Assembly (NCBI GenBank): GCA_963792025.1
Contig: CAWBUS010000005.1
Span: 310,001-374,000 of the forward strand
Length of the DNA stretch: 64,000 nucleotides
From: Ginsengibacter sp963792025
Lineage (GTDB): Bacteria > Bacteroidota > Bacteroidia > Chitinophagales > Chitinophagaceae
Direction: 5' to 3'
Shown: positions 1 through 9,331 of the stretch, one piece after another
How the letters are laid out: each line of letters starts with the position of its first letter
Numbering within the stretch: the stretch's first letter is position 1
Program-made: the position numbers and the translations under genes
The notes under the pieces: model-generated
Seen by the model: only the letters and a program-made list of their open reading frames with translations
Databases searched by the model: none
What the model was told of the DNA's origin: nothing

Positions 1-199
1 AACACTGTTCATGCCATCTTAAAATAGAAAGTGACAGGAATATTTTTTAAGGTAGAAGAAAATATCAATGTACAGGAAGAGTGTAAAAGAGCAATTTATA
101 AACACTTGTAAAAAATGATGATAATATCTTATACTGATTTTTTTTGACGATAATAATATCTGATAAAGATTGATTAATTAACTGTAAAATGGATTTAAA

Positions 200-568
200 A
201 TGAAAGTAGAATTTAAACAGAAGCAAACAGAACTTTTATCATTGTATGGTTTGAAGGCAGACCAATTTTTGTCCATCGCGATTGAAACCTCAAAACAACT
301 CGGTTGGGTTTTAGGTAGTATAAATGAAACGGGGTTTATCGCATATACAAGAAACGGCTTTTTTGCGTGGAATGCCGAAATAAAAATTAAAATCATAAAT
401 GGAATGGCCACACTTCAAAGTCAATCGCTAAGCAATGAGTTTATTGATGTAAGAGGGAATAAAATGAATATTGAAGTATTTATCTCAACCTTCAAAAATA
501 TCAAAAATAAATTGTTGAGCCGCGAGCCAGAATTAACATATATTATTTCGGCAACAAAAATTGCTTAA
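200..568 (+). CDS. Small conserved-type hypothetical protein
   Basis: This encodes 122 residues with no signal peptide or membrane segment. A run of alternating hydrophobic residues in the middle (around LGWVLGSINETGFIAYTRNG) suggests a small beta-rich fold. It reminds me of the soluble domain that precedes the rhomboid protease part in some Bacteroidetes proteins, but no rhomboid follows here, so this is only a weak resemblance. It stands alone: nothing is seen in the 199 bases upstream, and the next real gene is on the opposite strand. The ATG is preceded by very AT-rich DNA without a Shine-Dalgarno sequence, as is usual in this phylum. Function unknown. Confidence 0.6.
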   Translation: MKVEFKQKQTELLSLYGLKADQFLSIAIETSKQLGWVLGSINETGFIAYTRNGFFAWNAEIKIKIINGMATLQSQSLSNEFIDVRGNKMNIEVFISTFKNIKNKLLSREPELTYIISATKIA

Positions 569-680
569 ACAAATTCATTATTATTTCGCGCCTTTTCTTG
601 TTATGGATTTTCACTAATTGGGTAATATGTGGGTAACGTTACAAATCGTCTCTTTACTTTTAGTTTAGCAGGTCCGGTTT

Positions 681-1466
681 TTAAGTATCCCCTTGATTGG
701 AAAGTTCAATCCAAACAGGTGCATGATCACTGGATTTCTCCCACCCGCGAACATTGCGGTCAACCCCTGCAGCAACGAGCCGTTCATCCAGGTGAGGGCT
801 CAATAAAAAATGATCAATACGTAATCCGGCATTGCGGCTATATGCATCACGAAAATAATCCCAAAAGGTATAAATAACTTCACGAGGATAGAGTTTTCTG
901 ATTGCGTCTATCCATCCCTGTGATACGAGTGTTTTAAATGCGGAACGGGTTTCCGGCCTGAAAAGGGCGTCATCCACCCAACGCTCAGGCTTGTAAACAT
1001 CCAGTTCGGTTGGCATTACATTATAGTCCCCGGTAATTACGACCGGCACACCGGAAGCAAAAAGGGTTGCTGCATGGGCTGTCAGCCTTTCAAACCATCG
1101 CAATTTGTAATCAAATTTTGGACCAGGCGCAGGATTACCGTTCGGGAGATAAATACACACGATAGTAATACCGCCTACCGCAGCTTCAATGTACCTGCTG
1201 TGAAGATCTTCAGAATCACCCGGGAGCGCCCGGCGTACCTCTTGCGGCTTACCCCTGCGGGAGAGGATAGCAACACCGTTCCAGCTTTTCTGGCCATGCC
1301 AAATGGCTTCATAACCTGCATCTGTTATGGCTTGCTCAGGAAATTTTTCCTGGGGCGCCTTTAACTCCTGCAGACATGCAACATCAGGTGATGTTTCTTT
1401 CAGCCATCGAAGCAATACCGGCAGATGGCCGTTAACACCGTTAATGTTATAAGTGGCTATTTTCAT
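681..1466 (-). CDS. xth: Exodeoxyribonuclease III / AP endonuclease
   Basis: This 261-residue protein has the full exonuclease-endonuclease-phosphatase fold expected for Xth, the cytoplasmic base-excision-repair enzyme that nicks abasic sites and trims 3' ends. The N-terminal MKIATYNINGVNG, the metal-binding Glu34 in QELKAP, the YLPNG segment, GDYNV (catalytic Asp/Asn) and the C-terminal SDHAPVW (catalytic His) are all present. Its length is normal for the family. It is a single gene on the minus strand, with the TGA end about 110 bases after the preceding plus-strand gene. Assignment to the family is firm; the choice between Xth and a close paralogue rests on overall similarity. Confidence 0.93.
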   Translation of the reverse strand: MKIATYNINGVNGHLPVLLRWLKETSPDVACLQELKAPQEKFPEQAITDAGYEAIWHGQKSWNGVAILSRRGKPQEVRRALPGDSEDLHSRYIEAAVGGITIVCIYLPNGNPAPGPKFDYKLRWFERLTAHAATLFASGVPVVITGDYNVMPTELDVYKPERWVDDALFRPETRSAFKTLVSQGWIDAIRKLYPREVIYTFWDYFRDAYSRNAGLRIDHFLLSPHLDERLVAAGVDRNVRGWEKSSDHAPVWIELSNQGDT

Positions 1467-1570
1467 AATAAAATTGCAAAATTTGTTTTGTTAATAATCA
1501 AATACAATCAGGTTGTTAAAGATAATATCTATTGCGGAATAACCATTAGAGTATCATGGACAAGTTTGGC

Positions 1571-1643
1571 TTCCCACTAAGACTCGAAGAACACAAGGTA
1601 TTTTGTATAGCGATCCTTAATGATCTTAGTGTCTTGGCGGGAA
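1571..1643. repeat. Imperfect inverted repeat, dispersed-repeat type
   Basis: Arms of 19 bases at 1571-1589 and 1625-1643 match at 15 of 19 positions when one is reverse-complemented; they read TTCCCACTAAGACTCGAAG and CTTAGTGTCTTGGCGGGAA. The wording (CTAAGAC.CGAAG / CTTAGTGTCTTGG) is like a short intergenic palindromic repeat that I know from many unrelated bacterial genomes. The 271-base spacer between xth and the next gene contains no convincing coding region. Confidence 0.5.
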
Positions 1644-1737
1644 AGTGGTGTTGAAATTGAATCCTTAATAAAAGAATACAAAAAATTAAAATCTTTTTCT
1701 TCAACAGCAAGAGGCATAATTATTATAATTTTAAAAA

Positions 1738-2130
1738 ATGATTGAACAAACGGAGCTTATTGTAACTGAGTGGAATTATTTTCCTCCAACCGCTTTCAAC
1801 GAGACCACAGACAAAATACTTAGTTTTACTTCGTTGGATGTTATGAAAAAAAGTGCGTCAACAAAAAAAGGAATTGCTTGCAGGTTTACCTGTTATTTTG
1901 TTATCGGACAAGAAAAAATTCTCGATTATGTGGGAGAAGATTCTTATGTTATTGACCTGCCGGATGTAATTGATAAGCATGAATTGATTAAAATGATCAG
2001 GAATTCTTTTTCCAAATTCAAGGATAAATTCGATCTTAGAAAACTGGGCACCATCCTGCAGGATAGAACGCTGGCCCCGCTGGAAGAGAGCAGTATTAAT
2101 CTTGATGCAATACTTCCACTGTTAGTCTGA
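1738..2130 (+). CDS. Hypothetical protein, 130 residues
   Basis: I do not recognise this family. The product is soluble and mixed alpha/beta with no signal peptide, cysteine motif or membrane segment. The middle part (CYFVIGQEKILDYVGEDSYVIDL) looks like a beta-hairpin followed by a helix rich in Lys and Phe. The sequence resembles protein-export-chaperone-sized small proteins in length only, which is not evidence of function. It lies 85 bases before the oxidoreductase gene on the same strand. The reading frame has normal codon use for the window, which supports it being real. Confidence 0.6.
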   Translation: MIEQTELIVTEWNYFPPTAFNETTDKILSFTSLDVMKKSASTKKGIACRFTCYFVIGQEKILDYVGEDSYVIDLPDVIDKHELIKMIRNSFSKFKDKFDLRKLGTILQDRTLAPLEESSINLDAILPLLV

Positions 2131-2215
2131 CTACCGCTTGCTTTTCAAAAAAATGAATTTTCTACAATCATTCTACATGATCATTCCTCAAAATAATTCG
2201 TACTTTGGCGCCTGA

Positions 2216-3358
2216 TTGACTACTCCTACTACATACGACGCCATTATAGTTGGCGGAGGCCCATCGGGCAGTACCTGTGCTTATAACCTTATAAAAGCCG
2301 GCGTACACACGTTACTGTTAGACAGAAATAATTTCCCGCGTGTAAAGCTTTGTGCCGGCTGGCTGTCTCCGCCAATCTGGGATGTTCTTGGTTTAACACC
2401 CACTGAATACCCACGGAGTGTGTGGAAATGGAACCGTGTTCACATTAATTTCCGTGGTAAAAAATACAATATTAAATCAGACGGCTATTTTGTACGCCGT
2501 TATGAATTTGATGATTTTTTGCTGAAGCGCAGTAATGTAGAAACTATTGAAGGACATAATGTGCGGCAAATAGAAAAAGACAGCGATGGTTACTGGGTGA
2601 TTGATAATTTATACCGGGCAAAGTATCTTATAGGAGCCGGCGGCACACATTGTCCCGTGGCGAGAGCTGTTTTTCCGGAAAAAGAAAACCTGCAATGCGG
2701 AACCCAGGAACGGGAATTCGAAGGCAACGCGGAAGAAATTGCAGCTACCCGTGCCGGTAAGGATGGGGAACCCGAAATATTCTTGCATGATGATGTGAAA
2801 GGCTACTCGTGGAATGTACCAAAAGGCAACTGGCTGAATGTGGGCACCGGTACAAAAGTATCGAGAGAAGTATTAGCGGCGTGGGTGAATGCCAGGGCAT
2901 TCTTTGAAGGTGACGGTAAACACGGCACGATACCACTTTCCAGCCGGCCGATGCTTGATAAAATGAAGGGCCATGGATATATCATTTTCGAAAAAGATCA
3001 CCTTAACTATTGCCACAGGGGTAATGCATTTCTAATTGGGGACTCGCTCGGGCTTGCACAACCTATGACCGGAGAGGGAATATTGCCGTCAGTAATTTCA
3101 GGGAAACTCTGCGCCGCTGCGATAGCAGAAGGTGTTCCGGAAAAATATGGAGAACGACTTCGGCGGCATCCCGTTATTTATGATTACCGGTTATTACACG
3201 CCATACAAACAAAAGCTAAAAAGATCTTTGGCGAAAAGAAAGATGCATCCTATAAAAAGTCGTTGATTCGTGACAAGATTATAGTGAAAGCTTTTGCGAT
3301 GTTGTTCTCAGGCCGGCCGATTCCCGGGAGTCGTTTTTTAGCCAAATTAAAGAAATAA
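2216..3358 (+). CDS. FAD-dependent oxidoreductase, geranylgeranyl reductase type
   Basis: This 380-residue flavoprotein begins with a dinucleotide-binding motif (DAIIVGGGPSGSTCAYNL) and then LLDRNNFPRVKLCAGWLSP, the FPR.K.C.G segment typical of geranylgeranyl-reductase-family monooxygenase-like enzymes. The second FAD motif is GNAFLIGDSLGLAQPMTGEGI near residue 270. Such enzymes reduce isoprenoid chains or act on quinone, lipid or pigment intermediates; the substrate here cannot be told. The start is a TTG: no ATG fits, and TTG places the FAD motif at the usual distance from the N-terminus. A TACTTTG box at 2201-2207, close to the -7 consensus, leaves almost no leader, so the transcript may start only a few bases before the TTG. 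Confidence 0.8.
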   Translation: MTTPTTYDAIIVGGGPSGSTCAYNLIKAGVHTLLLDRNNFPRVKLCAGWLSPPIWDVLGLTPTEYPRSVWKWNRVHINFRGKKYNIKSDGYFVRRYEFDDFLLKRSNVETIEGHNVRQIEKDSDGYWVIDNLYRAKYLIGAGGTHCPVARAVFPEKENLQCGTQEREFEGNAEEIAATRAGKDGEPEIFLHDDVKGYSWNVPKGNWLNVGTGTKVSREVLAAWVNARAFFEGDGKHGTIPLSSRPMLDKMKGHGYIIFEKDHLNYCHRGNAFLIGDSLGLAQPMTGEGILPSVISGKLCAAAIAEGVPEKYGERLRRHPVIYDYRLLHAIQTKAKKIFGEKKDASYKKSLIRDKIIVKAFAMLFSGRPIPGSRFLAKLKK

Positions 3359-3572
3359 AATAACTAATTATCCGGTTTTGGGCTTAGATACTTTTAAAGA
3401 AATTAAGCTGATATAATAAATCCAGGTCTATTGCCGTTCGAATATACCATTGTTTTTTAAGTAGGTATTAATTACTGTCGGTATATTCGTTCTGCCCTAA
3501 TAATTAACTCATATTAAAAGTGATTTTCTATTTAATAATTTCGTTTTTGAATTCCGATAAATTTATGGAAAG

Positions 3573-6500
3573 ATGAGCATTACTAAGTCTTCTTCTCCTG
3601 TAAATAGGGCTGCAAGTTTTATAACTTTATTAATTGGTTGTACTGTTCTGGCCGGGTGGCTATTTAATATATCTTCACTTACAAGCCTGTTACCTGGCTA
3701 CGGCATAATGCGGATGGATACGGCTTTCTGCTTTATTTTGTCGGGTCTGTCACTCTACCTTCGCCATGATGATCAACCCGGCAGTAGGGCCCGCGAATAT
3801 ACGGTTTTGGTTTGCAGCTTAATAGTGTTGGCTATCGGCGCATTATCTCTTTCCTCGTATATATTTGGCTGGAATTTTAATATTCACAGGTTCCTTTTGA
3901 ATATGACGCATGCCGGAGTTGGTGAGAAATCCCCCGGCAGGATGAGCCTGATCGTGTCTTTGAATTTTACGCTCTTAGCCGTCATTTTCCTCTTGCTGGG
4001 TAAAAGAAATTATCATTTACTGGTGCAGGTGCTCCTAATTGCAATGATTCCCGGCTGCATGGTGGTAATTTTCAATCACCTGTTTGGCGTGAGCTTTTTA
4101 ACTGCCATTCCACTAAGAGCGCCTACAACCATGATCACGGCCATGTTATTTATTGTATTATGTATTGGTGTCTTTACGAGCGCTCCCCTTGGGTATATTC
4201 ATTATTCATTTGTAAAAAAGATAGCCGTTTTCTTTGTACTGATCGTCCTTATACGCGGTACTGTTTTTTTCGCCATAGACAGGAACAACCAGCTGGTTGC
4301 CGATAAGGACAAATGGTTATCTCACAGTCATAGAGTAATATTACTTACAGAATCACTTAACGACGAGGCCAACAATATTCAAAGTATCACAAGAGGTTAC
4401 ATTATTACCGGTGATGATAAGTTCCTCTTTATGGCCGGTAACTCCACTGATAGTATACAAAATATCATTTCGGGCCTGAGGACCGTGACGGGGGACAATG
4501 ATGATCAGCGATCGATGGCAGATACACTTAATAAGTTTGTTACCGCCTTTATTGCATCTCAAAATGATTTAATTAATACCAAACGAACAGAAGGTTTTGA
4601 TGCGCCACAAAAAATGATTAGGGCGGGCGCAGGAACCGCATTACTCGAAAAAATACACTCTTATACTTCAGCTATTGTGCAGCGGGAAGACCAAATTCTA
4701 GCCGATCATAAAGCCAAAAACGATCTGATCGTCCGCAATTCTTCAAGGGTGTTTACCGTATTCCAGGTTATTGCAGCGTTATTATTGGTGGTTGCCTTTA
4801 AGATGATTTACGACCACATCCAGCTGAGAAATAAAACCGAGCGGGCACTCAATAAAAGTTTAAAGGAAACATCGGATTACAAATATGCATTGAATGAATC
4901 ATCTATTGTATCCATTACGAATGAAAAAGGAATCATTAAACATGTAAATGATAACTTTTGTGATATCTCAAAATATTCCCGGGGAGAATTGTTAGGGCAG
5001 GATCATAACATTATTAAATCCGGCTTCCATACCAAGGAATTTCTGCGGGGAATATGGCACACGCTGGAAGAAGGAAAGGTATGGAGGGGAGAGTTAAAAA
5101 ATAAAGCCAAAGACGGCAGTTACTATTGGCTGGACACAATTATAGTTCCGTTCGCTGATGAAGCGGGCAAGCCATATCAATACCTTGCCCTTCATTCGGA
5201 CATCACTCCGCGAAAAGAACTGGAAGAAGAAATTATGCAAATGAACCGGCAACTGCAAAAAAGAGTGGAGGAAAAAACCAGGGAAGTAATTGAAAAGGAA
5301 CAACAGTACCGGATTCTTTTTCAAACTATGCGGGAAGGCATACAGATTATTGGCAGCGACTGGAAGTATTTATTTGTGAATAGTTCGGCAATTGAACATA
5401 ATGGGTATTCGCAGGATGACTTAATCGGTTTTACCATGATGGAAAAATATCCAGGCATTGAAAAAACCGAATTATTCCGAGTTCTTGAAAACTGTATGAA
5501 AAATCGCAGTGCTGATGTTTTGGAAACTGAATTTAAATTCCCGGATGGTCGAAGCAGATGGTTCAAAATGAGTATTCAACCAGTGGCTGGAGGAGTTTCT
5601 ATCCTGTCAATGGATATTGATGAACGCAAAAAAGTAGAGCAGCAATTGATGGAGAGCGAAAGGTTCCTTAATGAAAGTCAGAAAGTTTCTAAGATCGGAA
5701 GTTACGTTCTTGACTTTAAAATTGGCATCTGGAAAGGCTCACAGGTGCTGGATAATCTCTTTGGATTAACAGCAGATGATGCACATACCGTTGAAGCCTG
5801 GATTTCTGTTATTCATCCCGAAGACCAGGCAATGATGACTGATTATTTGGCCGTAGAAGTCATTGGCAAAAACCAACGGTTTGATAAGGAATACAGGATA
5901 ATAAATAAGCAAACGAAAAAAGTACGTTTTGTATATGGGATTGGTGATCTTGAATTTGATGCTGATGGCACTCTTGATAAAATGATGGGGACCATACAAG
6001 ACATAACTCAAAGAAAACGTTTGGAAAAAGAACTGGCAGAACAAAAGCTAAAAGAGCAAAAACTCATCAATGAAATTATTATACAAACGCAAGAGAAAGA
6101 AAGGAAAGAATTGGGAAGAGAACTCCACGACAATGTGAACCAGATCCTTGCCATCGTTAAAATGTATCTTGGTATGCTCAATTCAGGCGATTATACGGCT
6201 GAAGATAATTTACTTGAAAAAAGCTACGAATATGTAGATGACGCGATGAAAGAAATCAGGAAATTATCGCACTCGCTGGTGGCCCCATCACTGGGTAACC
6301 TTGGCTTAACAGAATCATTGCAGATACTTGCAAAAGATACAAATTTACTCAATGGCTTACAAGTTCATTTAGACATTGATGAATCATTTACCGAGGACGG
6401 ATCAGACAAAACGAAAGAATTAATGCTTTACAGGGTAGTGCAGGAACAGTTGAATAATATCACGAAATATGCTAAGGCCAACGAAGCTTTTATCACTCTA

Positions 6501-6692
6501 AAAAAGGAAAACGACACTTTGCTTTTAAGCATAGCCGATAATGGTGTTGGATTCGATACAAGTCAGAAATCTACCGGTGGTATTGGCTTATCAAATATGA
6601 AGAGCCGGATAGAGTTTTATTCCGGCAAACTGAATATCGTCTCGGCACCCCACCAAGGATGCAAAATTGAGATTTCTATACCCTCTGTATAA
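3573..6692 (+). CDS. Membrane sensor histidine kinase, CHASE3 and three PAS domains
   Basis: This 1039-residue kinase starts with about seven membrane segments (residues 15-225). Next come an extracytoplasmic helical CHASE3-like region (about 240-385) containing SITRGYIITGDDKFL, another membrane segment (about 390-412), three PAS domains (about 430-545, 575-685 and 695-815; the first ends ALHSDITPRKELEEE), and a HisKA_3 dimerisation helix with phospho-acceptor His852 in RELHDNVNQIL. The HATPase domain carries DNGVGFD and GGIGLSNM. HisKA_3 kinases normally pair with NarL/FixJ-type regulators; none lies next to it, so it is an orphan here. The signal is unknown. The gene stands alone, followed by a convergent Fe-S carrier gene only seven bases away. 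Confidence 0.9.
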   Translation: MSITKSSSPVNRAASFITLLIGCTVLAGWLFNISSLTSLLPGYGIMRMDTAFCFILSGLSLYLRHDDQPGSRAREYTVLVCSLIVLAIGALSLSSYIFGWNFNIHRFLLNMTHAGVGEKSPGRMSLIVSLNFTLLAVIFLLLGKRNYHLLVQVLLIAMIPGCMVVIFNHLFGVSFLTAIPLRAPTTMITAMLFIVLCIGVFTSAPLGYIHYSFVKKIAVFFVLIVLIRGTVFFAIDRNNQLVADKDKWLSHSHRVILLTESLNDEANNIQSITRGYIITGDDKFLFMAGNSTDSIQNIISGLRTVTGDNDDQRSMADTLNKFVTAFIASQNDLINTKRTEGFDAPQKMIRAGAGTALLEKIHSYTSAIVQREDQILADHKAKNDLIVRNSSRVFTVFQVIAALLLVVAFKMIYDHIQLRNKTERALNKSLKETSDYKYALNESSIVSITNEKGIIKHVNDNFCDISKYSRGELLGQDHNIIKSGFHTKEFLRGIWHTLEEGKVWRGELKNKAKDGSYYWLDTIIVPFADEAGKPYQYLALHSDITPRKELEEEIMQMNRQLQKRVEEKTREVIEKEQQYRILFQTMREGIQIIGSDWKYLFVNSSAIEHNGYSQDDLIGFTMMEKYPGIEKTELFRVLENCMKNRSADVLETEFKFPDGRSRWFKMSIQPVAGGVSILSMDIDERKKVEQQLMESERFLNESQKVSKIGSYVLDFKIGIWKGSQVLDNLFGLTADDAHTVEAWISVIHPEDQAMMTDYLAVEVIGKNQRFDKEYRIINKQTKKVRFVYGIGDLEFDADGTLDKMMGTIQDITQRKRLEKELAEQKLKEQKLINEIIIQTQEKERKELGRELHDNVNQILAIVKMYLGMLNSGDYTAEDNLLEKSYEYVDDAMKEIRKLSHSLVAPSLGNLGLTESLQILAKDTNLLNGLQVHLDIDESFTEDGSDKTKELMLYRVVQEQLNNITKYAKANEAFITLKKENDTLLLSIADNGVGFDTSQKSTGGIGLSNMKSRIEFYSGKLNIVSAPHQGCKIEISIPSV

Positions 6693-6699
6693 TATAAAG

Positions 6700-7044
6700 T
6701 TAAACCCCGAACGAGCTGCCACATCCGCAGGTGGAACTGGCATTCGGATTACTAAATGTAAAGCCTCTTGAGTTAAGGCCTCCTTCAAAATCTACTTCCA
6801 TATCCAAAAGATAAATGCCATGAACGGGATTAATTATGCAAGGAATGCCGTCTGCTTCAAAATATTCATCTTTCTCTGTTTTCGTCTCAAAATCAAGCAC
6901 ATAAGACATACCAGAACATCCACCGCCCTTCACGCCCACCCGCAAAAATTTTGTATTGTCAAAATTTTCCTGCGCCATCAGGCGTTTTATCTCTTTGACG
7001 GCGCCATTTGTAAACGTTACAGGGGTTTTGTTCAGCGTTTCCAT
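6700..7044 (-). CDS. Iron-sulfur cluster carrier, IscA/ErpA/SufA family
   Basis: This 114-residue A-type carrier holds and transfers Fe-S clusters to apo-proteins in the cytoplasm. The three conserved cysteines are present: one in GGGCSGMSY and two in the C-terminal STCGCGSSF. The frame is open to an ATG at 7062, but I chose the ATG at 7044 because METLNKTPVTFTNGAVKEI matches the usual start of the family. The gene is convergent with the histidine kinase, ending seven bases from its stop. Which of IscA, SufA or ErpA it equals cannot be said from the sequence. A cysteine desulfurase that could serve the same pathway lies far away at 42594. Confidence 0.9.
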   Translation of the reverse strand: METLNKTPVTFTNGAVKEIKRLMAQENFDNTKFLRVGVKGGGCSGMSYVLDFETKTEKDEYFEADGIPCIINPVHGIYLLDMEVDFEGGLNSRGFTFSNPNASSTCGCGSSFGV

Positions 7045-7154
7045 AATATTTTTTATTTGCAATGAAAAATAACTTGCTTTTTCAAACGTTTCTTGTTGCG
7101 TAATTATAGTTGTTACTCAATTGCAAATTTACAATCCTTTCTTAAGAGAATTAC

Positions 7155-7162
7155 TATTTTTG
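7155..7162 (+). promoter_or_regulatory. Bacteroidetes -7 box TATTTTTG
   Basis: TATTTTTG is an exact match to TAnnTTTG, 15 bases before the ATG of the next gene. The -33 element is not clear. It would give a very short leader for the 169-residue membrane protein and possibly the mutase behind it. Confidence 0.5.
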
Positions 7163-7177
7163 ACTTAAATTATCACA

Positions 7178-7687
7178 ATGTCAACATTTGAAACCATCGC
7201 TATTATTCTTCTTGGTGTAATATTTTTAGCAGTCATCTGGATGATCACAGACTTCGCAGCTTTAAAAAAAGATATCAGGGAAAAAGTGGTTCCTAATCCT
7301 GAGACTTTAAAACTGAGGTTGCAGGCTTATGAGAGGTTAACGTTGCTTGCTGAAAGAATTTCACTTCAAAATTTATTGTCCCGTGTTCCCAATGCAGGGC
7401 TTTCTTCACGGCAAATGCAAAATTCGTTGATAGATGCCATAAAACAGGAATATGATTACAATGTGAGTCAGCAGGTATATGTTTCACCGGAACTGTGGCG
7501 GGCTGTGAACAATCTTAAAGAGCAAAATATTTACGTAGTGAACCAATTGGCTTCTACCATGCCCTTCCAGGCTTCGGCAATGGACCTCAACAAACAGATC
7601 ATAGATTTTTTGATTACCAACCCGAAGGCGTCTCTTCATAATATTGTTTTGGAAGCCCTTAACTTTGAGGCTAAGAAAATAATGTAA
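7178..7687 (+). CDS. Single-pass membrane protein of unknown function
   Basis: This 169-residue protein has one N-terminal membrane helix (about residues 5-25, IAIILLGVIFLAVIWMITDF). The remainder is a soluble, mostly helical domain with RLQAYERLTLLAERISLQNLL and a C-terminal helix. It resembles a conserved Bacteroidetes family without known function (possibly the one filed as DUF7935; I am not certain of the number). It precedes the methylmalonyl-CoA mutase gene by 45 bases on the same strand, so the two may be cotranscribed, but nothing in the sequence links their functions. Confidence 0.75.
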   Translation: MSTFETIAIILLGVIFLAVIWMITDFAALKKDIREKVVPNPETLKLRLQAYERLTLLAERISLQNLLSRVPNAGLSSRQMQNSLIDAIKQEYDYNVSQQVYVSPELWRAVNNLKEQNIYVVNQLASTMPFQASAMDLNKQIIDFLITNPKASLHNIVLEALNFEAKKIM

Positions 7688-7732
7688 GCCATTCAATTTC
7701 ATTTTTCATGAGAATGGTTATTAATTTGAAAA

Positions 7733-9313
7733 ATGAAAGAAGCCGACAAAAAATATACCGACAGTGGAATCGAAATAAAGAAGGTGTACACATATGCTGA
7801 CTCTTATCAATCTCCTCCTCCGAAAAGTTTTGAAGAAGTTCCCGGCAATTTTCCATTTACACGCGGCATTCAGCCTGATATGTATCGCGGCAGGTTGTGG
7901 ACCATGCGGCAATATGCCGGCTTCAGTACGGCTGAAGAAAGTAACAAGCGGTATCATTATCTTATTTCCCAAGGGGTAAATGGCCTTAGTGTTGCCTTTG
8001 ATCTGCCTACACAAATCGGCTACGACAGCGACCATTCATTGTCTGAAGGCGAGGTAGGTAAAGTGGGTGTTGCTATAGATTCTATCGATGATATGGAAGC
8101 CCTGTTTACGGGTATTCGTTTACAGGATATCTCAACCTCAATGACGATTAATGCGACGGGTTTTATTTTACTGGCATTTTATGTGGCGGTAGCAAAAAGG
8201 CAAGGAGCTGATCTTTCAAAAATACAAGGCACGATTCAAAACGATATTTTAAAAGAATATGCTGCAAGGGGCACTTACATCTATCCGCCAAAACCATCCA
8301 TGCGAATTATTACTGATATTTTTGAATGGTGCAGTAAAGAGTTGCCCAAATGGAATACCATTTCAATATCAGGTTATCATATCCGCGAAGCAGGAAGCAC
8401 AGCCGTTCAGGAAATTGCTTTTACGCTTGCTAACGGTAAAGCATACGTTCAGGCGGCAATTAATAAAGGGCTTGATATAAACATTTTTGGCAAAAGGCTT
8501 TCCTTCTTTTTTAATTCGCATAATAATCTATTTGAAGAAGTAGCCAAGTTCAGGGCGGCCAGGAGGATGTGGGCAAAAATCATGAAAGAAGCGGGGGCGA
8601 CTGATGAAAAAGCTATGATGCTTCGATTTCATACCCAAACAGGTGGGAGTACATTAACAGCTCAACAACCTTTAAATAATATCAGCAGGGTTACTGTGCA
8701 AACACTGGCCGCTGTGCTTGGCGGCACCCAAAGCCTTCATACTAACGGTTATGATGAAGCGCTGAACCTTCCCACCGAGGACGCTGCTTCTATAGCGCTA
8801 CGCACCCAGCAAATTATTGCCCACGAGAGTGGCGTAGCGGATACGGCAGACCCGCTAGCAGGAAGTTATTTTGTAGAAAAGCTTACGGCTGATGTTGAAA
8901 ATGCAGCGTGGGAATTAATAAAAACGATTGATAAAATGGGTGGTAGCGTTGCTGCGATTGAGCAAGGCTTTATTCAAAATGAAATTGCATCAAGCGCTTA
9001 CAAGTTTCAGAAAAAAGTGGAATCGGGCGAAAAAATAATTGTGGGTGTAAATGCGTTTACAGGACGACAGGAAGCAGCAGCCCCACCCTCTTTCAAAATA
9101 AACGATGACGTAAGAAGGATACAAACACAAAAGCTGCTGCAATTAAAAAAGGAAAGAGACAATGCAGTTGCGCTAACCTGTCTAAATAAAATAAAAGACC
9201 ATGCAACAAATAATAAGAATTTGATGCCTGTTGTAATAGCCGCTGTAGAAAATTTTTGCACCTTGGGGGAAATTTCAGATGCGTTGCGATCTGTTTTTGG
9301 CGAGTACAAATAA
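7733..9313 (+). CDS. Methylmalonyl-CoA mutase catalytic subunit, no B12 domain
   Basis: This 526-residue TIM-barrel protein belongs to the acyl-CoA mutase family, which interconverts methylmalonyl-CoA and succinyl-CoA with adenosylcobalamin. Residues known to set specificity in the Propionibacterium enzyme are conserved: Tyr61 (TMRQYAGFS), Gln169 (TIQND), Arg179 (AARGTY) and His216 (GYHIREAG). Tyr plus Arg point to methylmalonyl-CoA rather than isobutyryl-CoA (Phe plus Gln). The chain ends at the linker after VGVNAFTG plus a short helical tail; the roughly 130-residue cobalamin-binding domain with DxHxxG is missing. It must therefore work with a separate B12-binding subunit, which is not in this window. 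No meaB-type chaperone is adjacent. Confidence 0.9.
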   Translation: MKEADKKYTDSGIEIKKVYTYADSYQSPPPKSFEEVPGNFPFTRGIQPDMYRGRLWTMRQYAGFSTAEESNKRYHYLISQGVNGLSVAFDLPTQIGYDSDHSLSEGEVGKVGVAIDSIDDMEALFTGIRLQDISTSMTINATGFILLAFYVAVAKRQGADLSKIQGTIQNDILKEYAARGTYIYPPKPSMRIITDIFEWCSKELPKWNTISISGYHIREAGSTAVQEIAFTLANGKAYVQAAINKGLDINIFGKRLSFFFNSHNNLFEEVAKFRAARRMWAKIMKEAGATDEKAMMLRFHTQTGGSTLTAQQPLNNISRVTVQTLAAVLGGTQSLHTNGYDEALNLPTEDAASIALRTQQIIAHESGVADTADPLAGSYFVEKLTADVENAAWELIKTIDKMGGSVAAIEQGFIQNEIASSAYKFQKKVESGEKIIVGVNAFTGRQEAAAPPSFKINDDVRRIQTQKLLQLKKERDNAVALTCLNKIKDHATNNKNLMPVVIAAVENFCTLGEISDALRSVFGEYK

Positions 9314-9331
9314 TTCGTATTAAACTACTTT

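Noticed and set aside
629..877. 82-codon open frame on the plus strand before xth
   Set aside because: It runs through the 3' part of xth in the opposite direction and has no family motif; xth is clearly the real gene.
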